From NCBI GenBank assembly GCA_050743125.1, contig JBOGEB010000037.1, forward strand, positions 1-28,071: 28,071 nt of DNA. Direction: 5' to 3'. Both the position numbers and the translations under genes were made by a program. Shown here piece by piece: positions 21,916 through 28,071 of the stretch (within the stretch, counting starts at the first letter, position 1; each line of letters starts with the position of its first letter). The notes beneath the pieces are model-generated. The model searched no databases and was not told the DNA's origin. It saw only the letters and a program-made list of their open reading frames with translations. The stretch comes from JBOGEB01 sp050743125. GTDB lineage: Bacteria > Actinomycetota > Nitriliruptoria > Euzebyales > Egibacteraceae.

Positions 21916-24174
21916 TCACCGCGGACCAAAGCTGTTCGCCTCCCACGCCTTGACGAGGGCGTTGGCGTCCCTGCCCACCGCCACGGAGTAGATCCGTAGC
22001 CTTTTGTTGGTCCATTCGATCTGCGCTCTGCCCTCGGCGTTGGTGAAGAGCAGGACGCGTCCGGCATTGCCACTGCCATGGTCGTAGCTTTCGGTGCGGA
22101 TCCCGGGCGTGGACCAGACCCGCGCTACCCGCTGAAGGTAGAAGAACTCCATGCTTCTCTTGTCCGGGAACTGGAAGTACCCAACCCGATCGGCCCCTGA
22201 GGTGGGTCTGCACTCCACGCTCGTGGCCGCCGCTGAAGGGCTGGCAAGGCCACTTGACCGCTTGCAGGTCGGCCGATAGGAGGCTGGCACGTGGGTGAGC
22301 AGCGCCTCCCGGGGAGCAGAGGAGGCCGGCGCCTCTGGCTTGGGCGTCTCGCGGGGTTTGACCTGCGGCGCGGGAGCTGCCCGAGGTGCGGGCGCGACCT
22401 GCGGCGCGGGCGCTGCCCGAGGTGCGGGCGCGGGCTGGGGTACGGGCACAACCTGCGGCGCGGGCGCGACCTGCGGCGCGGGTACGGGCGCTGCCTGCGG
22501 TGCGGGTGCGGGCGCTGCCTGCGGTGCGGGTGCGGGCGCTGCCTGAGGCGCGGGCGCAGGCTGGGGCGGTCGCTGCACCAGGTCGTCCCACCACTGGTAG
22601 AGCTGCGCGTATTCCGCGTCGGGTCGCGTTGCCAACGTCAGCAGCATGGGCTTCTTGTCGTTGGTCCACACGATGAACGACGACCCGTCGTCGCCATAAC
22701 ACAGGACCCGCCCGGTAGTCCTAGGCAGTCCCTCGTACCTGCGTTCGGCCCTGTACGTGTCTTTGCAGTCGCCGCCGGTGTCCAAGCTGACCTTCGCGTC
22801 GCGCAACCTACGGTTGTAGGCGTCTTCGCGCGCGTCCTGGGAGGCGAACTGCGTGAGCACGACCTCGCGGGCGGCCTGCTCGGACTCGCAGCGAACGGAG
22901 GCTACGGCACCGGCCGAGCCTTCCTTGGTGACGTCATTACGTCTGCAGTGCTCGCTGAAGGCGGTGGGCACCTGGCCGATGAGCGCCTGCTCCTCTTCGT
23001 TCGGGAACGCCTTCACTGCGGTGTTCGGGAACGCCTCCCTGATGTCGTTCGGAAGCGGTGAGCTGCGCGCACGCAGGCCGATGGCCACCAGGATCACGAG
23101 CAGCGTCAGCGCCAAGACGCCGCCCAGGACCAGCGGCCAGCGCCGCCACAGCGGTGGCGGCGGTGGGGAGGCAACCCCACGTCGTTGGAGCGGCACACCG
23201 AGTGGAGCGAAGGCGCGGGTCTCAGCGCTCGACTGAGGCGGGGGCATCGGGTCGTGGGTGGAGGTCGTGCCTGGCTGGGCGGCGGTCTCGCTCCCGTCGA
23301 GCGCCGCAGGCACGGTCGCGGCGGCAGCGCGGAGGGCGAGCGCCAGCTCACCGCAGGTCGTGTAGCGGTCGTCGGGCTGCTTGGCTGTGGCCTTGGCCAC
23401 GATGCGGTCGACCGTAGGCGGAAGGTCTGGGCGCAGGGCGGTGACCGGTGGCGGCGGCTCGTAGAGGTGTGCCCAGAGGAGGGCGGCGCTCTCCTCGCGC
23501 CGGAAGGCGACCGTCCCCGTCAGGCACTCGTAGAGCACGCAGCCCAGCGCGTACACGTCGGCCCGGCCATCGACCGGCTTGCCCTCGATCTGCTCGGGAG
23601 AGATGTAATCGAAGGTGCCGAGCAGCTGGCCGGTGGCGGTGAGGGTGTCTCCCGAGGAGGTGTGCTTGGTGATGCCGAAGTCGCAGAGATAGGCATGCTC
23701 CCTGCCCTTCCGGCGATCGACGAGGATGTTCGCTGGCTTGACGTCTCGGTGGACCAGGCCTTCCTCGTGGGCGGCGTCGAGGGCGTCAGCCACCTGGGCG
23801 ACAAGGGCAAGCGCGCGCTCGAGCGTCAGCGGGCCGTCGGCGTCGATGAGCGCCCGCAAGTCACGGCCGTCTACGTAACGCATGGCGATGTACAGCAGCC
23901 CTCCCGCCTCGCCTGCGCTGTAGATCGGGACGATGTGGGCGTGGTCGAGGTTGGCCGCCACCTGGGACTCGCGGATGAAGCGCGCGCGGAACCGCTCGTC
24001 ATGAGCCAGGAACGGGGCCAGGACCTTCAGTGCGACGTTGCGCTCGAGCCGCACGTCCTCGGCCAAGTACACGACGCCCATGCTCCCGCGCCCCAGCTCC
24101 CGCTCGATCCGGTAGCCGGGAAGCTCCCGGACGACGTCGCCAGCGTTGGGTACCTGCTCACTGACATCAGCCAT
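21916..24174 (-). CDS. Transmembrane Ser/Thr protein kinase with two related extracellular domains
   Basis: A 752-residue PknB-type receptor kinase. The cytoplasmic kinase domain (about 21-285) is complete: glycine loop LGRGSMGVVY from 27, Lys50, HRDVKPANI from 142 (catalytic Asp144), DFG 165-167 and SPEQ 192-195. A Pro-rich juxtamembrane stretch leads to a membrane helix (about 347-368). Outside are two related domains, about 397-533 and 622-752, joined by an 85-residue Pro/Ala/Gln linker. Both share VP.x(7-8)C.R, an Ala-rich strand ending in (V/E)(R/E)C, GRVL, and WTN before an aromatic-rich end. Only the first domain has the two further cysteines (470 and 492). No PASTA repeats are present. 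The ligand is unknown. The ATG at 24174 has GGGAG about 11 bases upstream. Pirin lies upstream on the same strand, separated by a hairpin. Confidence 0.95.
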   Translation of the reverse strand: MADVSEQVPNAGDVVRELPGYRIERELGRGSMGVVYLAEDVRLERNVALKVLAPFLAHDERFRARFIRESQVAANLDHAHIVPIYSAGEAGGLLYIAMRYVDGRDLRALIDADGPLTLERALALVAQVADALDAAHEEGLVHRDVKPANILVDRRKGREHAYLCDFGITKHTSSGDTLTATGQLLGTFDYISPEQIEGKPVDGRADVYALGCVLYECLTGTVAFRREESAALLWAHLYEPPPPVTALRPDLPPTVDRIVAKATAKQPDDRYTTCGELALALRAAAATVPAALDGSETAAQPGTTSTHDPMPPPQSSAETRAFAPLGVPLQRRGVASPPPPPLWRRWPLVLGGVLALTLLVILVAIGLRARSSPLPNDIREAFPNTAVKAFPNEEEQALIGQVPTAFSEHCRRNDVTKEGSAGAVASVRCESEQAAREVVLTQFASQDAREDAYNRRLRDAKVSLDTGGDCKDTYRAERRYEGLPRTTGRVLCYGDDGSSFIVWTNDKKPMLLTLATRPDAEYAQLYQWWDDLVQRPPQPAPAPQAAPAPAPQAAPAPAPQAAPVPAPQVAPAPQVVPVPQPAPAPRAAPAPQVAPAPRAAPAPQVKPRETPKPEAPASSAPREALLTHVPASYRPTCKRSSGLASPSAAATSVECRPTSGADRVGYFQFPDKRSMEFFYLQRVARVWSTPGIRTESYDHGSGNAGRVLLFTNAEGRAQIEWTNKRLRIYSVAVGRDANALVKAWEANSFGPR
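22376..22565 (-). repeat. Low-complexity Pro/Ala/Gln linker repeats
   Basis: Imperfect tandem units of 12-24 bases encoding PAPQAAPA, PAPQVAPA and PAPRAAPA in the kinase linker (about residues 537-605). The array is likely to vary in copy number by replication slippage. Confidence 0.8.
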
Positions 24175-24271
24175 GTCTGGTCCCGCTCCCTTTTGGCCGA
24201 GCTCCCGAAACCGTGGACGGGCTTCTCATACTCCCAGAAAGCCGCTTTATAGCAGGTCGTTCGGGATGTCC

Positions 24272-24304
24272 GAGGGGACAGCCCGCCGGGCGGGCGGTCC
24301 CCTC
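24272..24304 (-). terminator. Strong hairpin between the pirin and kinase genes
   Basis: Outer arms GAGGGGAC/GTCCCCTC (8 bp) and inner arms GCCCGCC/GGCGGGC (7 bp) separated by one mismatch and closed by a one-base loop. It lies downstream of pirin and about 100 bases upstream of the kinase start. There is no U tract, as is common for actinobacterial terminators. TATAAA at about 24246-24251 (minus strand) may be a kinase -10 element beyond it. Confidence 0.5.
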
Positions 24305-24394
24305 CACAGATCGTCAAAGGACCAGCGACTCCGGGCCAGGCCGCTCAGGAGTCCGGGAGGGAGGCGCGGCCGTCAGCGGGCTTGGGCGACCGGG

Positions 24395-24521
24395 GAGCTC
24401 GACGCGTAGTCGGGCGGTAGGACTTCAGCCAGTCGGCCAGTGCGAGCAGCTCCACGCGGCAGTGCGATGTCCAAACGCACCGCGTCCGCTCCCCTCACGA
24501 GATGGAGAGCGCCGATTGCGG
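24395..24521 (-). pseudogene. Frame-broken remnant downstream of pirin, family unknown
   Basis: On the minus strand directly after pirin, one frame reads IGALHLVRGADAVRLDIALP and the next frame continues VELLALADWLKSYRPTTR to a stop at about 24350. Joined by one frameshift they look like the C-terminus of a protein that has lost its beginning. I do not recognise the family. It may be chance; the case rests only on amino-acid composition. Confidence 0.25.
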
Positions 24522-25523
24522 TCACCCCATGTCCGGCGCGTCCTCCGTCGTGCTCCCCCGAACGTGCGCATGAGCGACGGGGATCGTGCCGAGGCGGCCG
24601 GCTTGGTAGTCCTCGAAAGCCTCGACGACCTCCGCCTTCGTGTTCATCACGAAGGGGCCGTAGGCGAAGATCGGCTCGCGGATGGGCTGGCCACCGAGGA
24701 TGATCACGTCCATCTGGGGGCTGCGGGACTCCTGGGTCGCGTCCGCGGTGACCGTGACGGTGTTCCCGGCGCCGAAGGTCGCGAGCTGACCGGTCCGCAC
24801 GGGCCGGCGCTCGGCGCCCACGGTGCCGCGCCCGGCGAGCGTATACACCAGCGCGTTGAAGTCCTGTCGCCAGGGCAGCGTCAGCGACGCGCCCGGGCTC
24901 AGCGTGGCGTGAACGAGCACGATCGGCGTGTGGGTGATGCCCGGGCCGGCGTGCCCGGCCACGTCACCGGCGATGACCCGCAGCAATACGCCGCCGTCGG
25001 ACGACGCCAGCAGCCCGACCTTGTTCGCCCGGATGTCCTGGTAGCGCGGGGTGGCGAGCTTGTGCGTCCTGGGCAGGTTCACCCACAGCTGGAAGCCGTG
25101 GAACAGCCCGCCGCTGACGACGAGATGCTCAGGCGGGGTTTCGATGTGCAAAATGCCGGCGCCCGCGGTCATCCACTGGGTGTCGCCGTTGGTGATCAGC
25201 CCTCCCCCGCCATTCGAGTCCTGGTGGGCCATCTCTCCGTCGATGATGTAGGTGACGGTCTCGAACCCGCGGTGGGGATGCCACGACGTCCCCTTCGGCT
25301 CCCCAGGGCCGTACTCGACCTCGCCCATCTGATCCATATGGACGAACGGATCGAGGGCGCGCAGGTCGACGCCAGCGAAGGCCCGGCGCACGGGAAACCC
25401 CTCGCCCTCGTAGCCCGTGGGGGCGGTGGTGATCGACGCCACCGGGCGGGGGCGATCGATCGTCGGGTCGATGCGCGGAACTCGGGGGAGGATCATCGGG
25501 TTCTCGACGGTGATGGCGGGCAT
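24522..25523 (-). CDS. Pirin family protein
   Basis: A 333-residue bicupin of the pirin family (iron-binding; relatives have quercetin 2,3-dioxygenase or regulatory roles; the substrate here is unknown). The N-terminal cupin has LDPFVHMDQMGEVEYGPGEPKGTSWHPHRGFETVTY, whose HPHRGFETV gives two metal-ligand His residues (about 82 and 84), and the third and fourth ligands fall in IDGEMAHQDSNG and GAGILHIE, in the family's order. The C-terminal cupin contains VTPIVLVHATLSPGASLTL-like and FNALVYTLAGRGTVG segments. The ATG at 25523 has AGGAAGAG upstream. It stands between the broken HAD gene upstream and the kinase downstream, all on the minus strand. Confidence 0.93.
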   Translation of the reverse strand: MPAITVENPMILPRVPRIDPTIDRPRPVASITTAPTGYEGEGFPVRRAFAGVDLRALDPFVHMDQMGEVEYGPGEPKGTSWHPHRGFETVTYIIDGEMAHQDSNGGGGLITNGDTQWMTAGAGILHIETPPEHLVVSGGLFHGFQLWVNLPRTHKLATPRYQDIRANKVGLLASSDGGVLLRVIAGDVAGHAGPGITHTPIVLVHATLSPGASLTLPWRQDFNALVYTLAGRGTVGAERRPVRTGQLATFGAGNTVTVTADATQESRSPQMDVIILGGQPIREPIFAYGPFVMNTKAEVVEAFEDYQAGRLGTIPVAHAHVRGSTTEDAPDMG

Positions 25524-25574
25524 CGCTCTTCCTGGTCTCGTCCAGTCGTCATCCCAGACAACGTAGTTGCAAGT

Positions 25575-26302
25575 TCAATCATTCCCGTGTGCGGGCGGCC
25601 GGAGGCAAAGGCGCTCGGCGGGGCGGGCGTCGGGCCGAGCAGCCGAAGCACGGCGGCCGGGCCACGGTCGCAGGCGAGCCCCGCCACCTCCAAGACATCC
25701 TCGAGCCGGCACAACGGCTGCACGCCGTCCCGGATCAGGTGGAGCGGGGCCACGGGCGGTCGGCTGGTTCAACGAATTGTCGTAAAGTTGTGCCCAGCGA
25801 AACCCGGCCTCGGTGAGCGCGGTGTTGACCTCACTGAGCTGGAGCTGACCGCACAAGAGAATTGTGCCCTGCCGGTCCTCTGCCGGCTCATGGAGCTCTA
25901 GGCGCCCCTTGAATGCTTTAATAACCAGCGTAAGGCGCCGGCACGCTGTAACGCTTGTGCGAGTGTCTCTCCCAGATCGCGAGGCGCCTCCCCCCACATC
26001 AGCTCTGCCGTCCCGTCGATCATCAGAACCGTGCCAAGCTCAGCGATGGCGTCACGGGTCCCGAAGCAGAGCCCAGCCTCTTGCAGCTTGGCTCTGCTTC
26101 GACCGGAGACGAGCACCAGGGTCAGCCCAACCAGGTGGATGGCGTACAGCGCCTCAGCTGCTGCGAAGGTCGGAGTGCCATCAAAGGCTGAGAACAACGA
26201 CCCGCCTCGGCCCACGAGCGTGCCGTCCACATCAGAAAACAAGACTCTTGGCTCAAGCTGGTTGAGCACCGATGTGGCTTGCGTCAACGGGATTACGACC
26301 AT
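25575..26302 (-). pseudogene. HAD-superfamily phosphatase (mannosyl-3-phosphoglycerate phosphatase-like), frame-broken
   Basis: The first 134 codons (26302-25898) are a HAD-IIB start: motif I FSDVDGTLVG (Asp nucleophile) and motif II VLVSGRSRAK, then GEAPRDLGETLAQALQRAGA and a premature stop. Homology-like sequence continues in the next frame (FKGRLELHEPAEDRQGTILL, then LSEVNTALTEAGFRWAQLYDN; about 25915-25755). The first frame may then resume (PLHLIRDGVQPLCRLEDVLE). Two compensating frameshifts would explain this. The final Asp-rich motif IV is not visible, so the protein would be inactive even if read through. In the family this enzyme releases mannosylglycerate. The second resumption is less certain than the first. 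Confidence 0.65.
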
Positions 26303-26350
26303 ATCCCTTTGACAGCGCTGCTTGCCGGTTCACAGCGAGCCTGTATGTCG

Positions 26351-26381
26351 TTGACGCTAAATCCCCTTGGTGCGTTAGGGT
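26351..26381 (+). promoter_or_regulatory. Possible promoter of the XRE/TPR regulator
   Basis: TTGACG (26351-26356), a 19-base spacer and TAGGGT (26376-26381). It lies about 70 bases before the ATG in the region shared with the divergent HAD gene. The spacer is long, so this is tentative. Confidence 0.3.
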
Positions 26382-26449
26382 TCGGGGGAAGGAAAGGTCC
26401 CGCGAGGCGGTGCTCCGGAACCCGGACGAGCAGAGAGAGGCTGCGAGCC

Positions 26450-27638
26450 ATGGACGAGAATGCGCCGGTCGGCGAGCGGATCGCCTACTACCGCCACCGC
26501 CGAGGACTCACCCAACAGGTCGTGTCCGGGCTCGTCGGGCGGTCGGGCGGTTGGCTGTCGCTGATCGAGCGCGGCGACCGGACCGTGGAGAAGATCGCGG
26601 ACCTGCTGGCGCTCGCCCGCGTGCTGAAGGTCGAGCCAAGTGACCTGATCGGAGGGCTTCGCTTGCCCGCGAACGGCGGAGCACCGCACGACCCGCCGCA
26701 GGGAATTCCCGCGATCCGCCGCGCGGTGCTCGCGGACCTCCCTGGGGACCGCGAGCCTCCTAGCGCCGCCGAACTCCGGGCCAACGTCGACCAGGCCGGC
26801 GCGCTCGCCGCCAGTGGGTCCTACGAGGCTCGCGCGATTCTTCTGCCTGACCTGCTGGTCGCCGGGCGTGCCGCCGCCGAGGAGGGAGTGCCCAGCGCGT
26901 GGGGGTGCCCTTGCCCGCGTCTACCTGATGACCTCCGGTCTGGTCCGCACCTTCGGTGACATGACGTTGGCGTGGATCGGCGTGGATCGCGCGATCGCCG
27001 CGGCAGAGCGCTCGGGCGATGACCTGCTAGTGGCACACGCACGCCGTCGTATGGCTTTCGCACTGATGCGTGAGGGGTGGCTCGACAAGGCCGGGAGCGT
27101 GTGTTCGGACAGCGGCGATGCCCTCGCCCCCACCGACGCAGCCCCGCTGGAGCAGTGGTCGCTGTGGGGATCATTGCAACTCACACAGGCAGTGATCGCC
27201 GTCCGTGGTGGAGACGGGGCGTACGCGTGGCGGCTCCTGCGCGACGCACGGACCGCCGCCCAGCTTGTCGGGCCAGGGCGTAACGACTACTGGGAGAGCT
27301 TCGGGCCAGCCAACGTGGGCGCGCACGAGGTCGCGGTGGCGCTGGAGTCCGGCGACGCGCGGGAGGCGCTGCGACACGCCGACCACATAGACATCGATGA
27401 GCTGCCAATGGCGCAACGGCGGGCCGAGGTCTTGATCGATGTGGCCCAGGCGCATGGGCTGCTCCAGGACGACGCGGCCACGGTCGCGCTGCTGTTGGAG
27501 GCCGAGCGGCACGCGCCGGAGACGGTGGGCTACAGCGTGCTGGCCAGGGAGCTGGTGCGAGTGTGCCTGGGCCGTGAGCGCCGGTCACGCACGCCAGGGC
27601 TGCGAGGGCTCGCCGAGCGGCTCGGGATCACCCGCTGA
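26450..27638 (+). pseudogene. XRE helix-turn-helix/TPR-type regulator split by a +1 frameshift
   Basis: The first frame (26450 to about 26900) has an N-terminal XRE-type HTH at residues 8-65 (VGERIAYYRHRRGLTQQVVSGLVGRSGGWLSLIERG). It then enters a helical region and goes off to unrelated sequence ending at 26959. The continuation (ARVYLMTSGLVRTFGDMTLAWI onward, to ERLGITR at 27638) lies in the +1 frame and is helical, TPR-like, with WESFGPANVGAHEVAVALESGDAREAL, as in the large family of streptomycete HTH regulators of about 400 residues. One extra base near 26884-26904, which contains a run of five G, would restore a single ORF of about 396 codons. Either a real mutation or a sequencing error explains it. 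The ATG at 26450 has GAGAGAGG upstream. Confidence 0.85.
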
Positions 27639-27685
27639 CACCGCAGTATCAGGGTTGCGGGGTAAGCCCAGGTTGAAGCCATCAC

Positions 27686-27847
27686 GTGGAGCTCGCGGAG
27701 GCGCGAGGCGTGCTCTACGCCCGGTGCCGCTGCGGGTGGGTGGGCACACGCTACGAGGTGCGCGTGATCGGACGCGATCAGGCGCTACGGGAGGCCGAGC
27801 GCGACGCAGTCGGGCACGAGGACTCACTGGACGAAGGAGCGGGCTAA
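27686..27847 (+). CDS. Small CxCGW-containing protein
   Basis: A 53-residue ORF, GTG start, whose stop overlaps the whiB-like ATG (TAATG), implying coupled translation. It has a CRCGWVG motif at about residues 14-20 followed by a helix with Ala/Glu and a His. This resembles a small metal-binding or Cys-rich protein often found next to regulators in actinobacterial accessory regions, but I do not recognise a named family. The ribosome site is weak (AGG about 13 bases upstream). Confidence 0.5.
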   Translation: MELAEARGVLYARCRCGWVGTRYEVRVIGRDQALREAERDAVGHEDSLDEGAG

Positions 27848-28055
27848 TGGAGGACTGGCGCCACGGAGCCGTATGCCTCGACCTGGACCTGAGCTTTTCT
27901 TCCCCATCGGGGTCACCGGGAGGGCAGGCCGAGCAGGCCGAGCGGTGTGCGCGACCTGCCCCGTGCCCGGCCAGTGCCTGGAGTGGGCGCTGGAGACGGG
28001 TCAGGATGCCGGCGTGTGGGGCGGCAAGGCCGAGGACGAGGGCCGGTGCTCCTGA
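27847..28055 (+). pseudogene. WhiB-family Fe-S regulator, broken by a -1 frameshift
   Basis: WhiB proteins bind a [4Fe-4S] cluster through four Cys and act with sigma factor. The first frame gives MEDWRHGAVCLDLD (first cluster Cys at residue 10), then leaves the family. The next frame supplies PELFFPIGVTG, VCATCPVPGQCLEWALETGQDAGVWGG with the remaining three Cys and the GVWGG turn, ending at 28055. A single missing base near 27883-27890 (GACCTGAGC where GACCCTGAGC is expected) joins them. All four Cys would be present. The C-terminus is short after GVWGG. This is the third frame-broken gene in a row here, so sequencing error must be considered. Confidence 0.85.
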
Positions 28056-28071
28056 GGCCACCTGCGTGCAC

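Noticed and set aside
22376..22565. CRISPR or VNTR array
   Set aside because: The repetitive DNA is the codon-level repetition of the Pro/Ala/Gln linker in the kinase; units are degenerate and there are no spacers.
23185..24252. Plus-strand open frame of 355 codons opposite the kinase domain
   Set aside because: Antisense to the intact kinase catalytic domain; composition is typical of a shadow frame.
24213..25901. Very long plus-strand open frame across pirin
   Set aside because: It lies antisense to pirin and the HAD pseudogene, has a biased Arg/Gly/Val/Asp composition and no recognisable motif; it is a high-GC shadow of the minus-strand genes.

Overview
The window is high-GC DNA from an actinobacterium. 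The evidence is a WhiB-type Fe-S protein, a Mce-linked ABC ATPase with a Mce-associated membrane protein, a RodZ-like protein, many GTG starts, a GAAC-N4-GTTC SOS box, and the order recA-recX-miaB-(Rv2728c-like)-miaA-dapF-hflX, which is the order in mycobacteria. recA carries an intein at the same site as the M. tuberculosis RecA intein. I cannot name the genus; a lineage outside Mycobacterium is an inference.

Layout. 1-1.6 kb: end of a Mce-type lipid-transport locus. 1.8-5.4 kb: RodZ-like protein, then the overlapping or closely packed pgsA-cinA-thpR run. 5.4-6.0 kb: gene-poor stretch with a probable decayed transposon protein and the recA control region. 6.0-9.2 kb: intein-containing recA and recX. 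9.1-10.2 kb: a secreted or surface-anchored protein on the minus strand, convergent with recX. 10.4-16.8 kb: small membrane protein, miaB, an extradiol-dioxygenase-like protein, miaA, dapF, hflX. 17.0-21.6 kb: a four-gene operon for a 2-oxoacid (probably pyruvate) dehydrogenase complex, E1alpha-E1beta-E2-E3, with every junction overlapping by 1-4 bases. 21.9-25.5 kb, minus strand: a transmembrane Ser/Thr kinase with two related extracellular domains, and a pirin. 25.5-28.06 kb: a degraded stretch with a frame-broken HAD phosphatase, a frame-broken XRE/TPR regulator, a small Cys-containing ORF and a frame-broken whiB-like gene.

The most unusual content is a set of short dispersed repeats, each present twice in this window. 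R1 is about 130 bp, MITE-like, with terminal inverted repeats in one copy. R2 is 113 bp, strongly palindromic and RNA-like; one copy is intergenic and the other is carried in frame inside the Rv2728c-like gene. R3 is 33 bp, with one copy encoding part of the E2 N-terminus. R4 is about 42 bp, a leader-like fold next to miaA. R5 is 26 bp. The recX 3' end also runs through a perfect 42-bp palindrome. Together these suggest a genome seeded with small palindromic elements, some tolerated inside proteins.

The genes fall into housekeeping groups: envelope lipid work (Mce ATPase, PgsA), cell shape (RodZ), DNA repair (RecA, RecX), tRNA modification (MiaA, MiaB), cell-wall and lysine precursor synthesis (DapF), ribosome rescue (HflX) and central carbon metabolism (dehydrogenase operon). 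No tRNA, rRNA or CRISPR array was seen.
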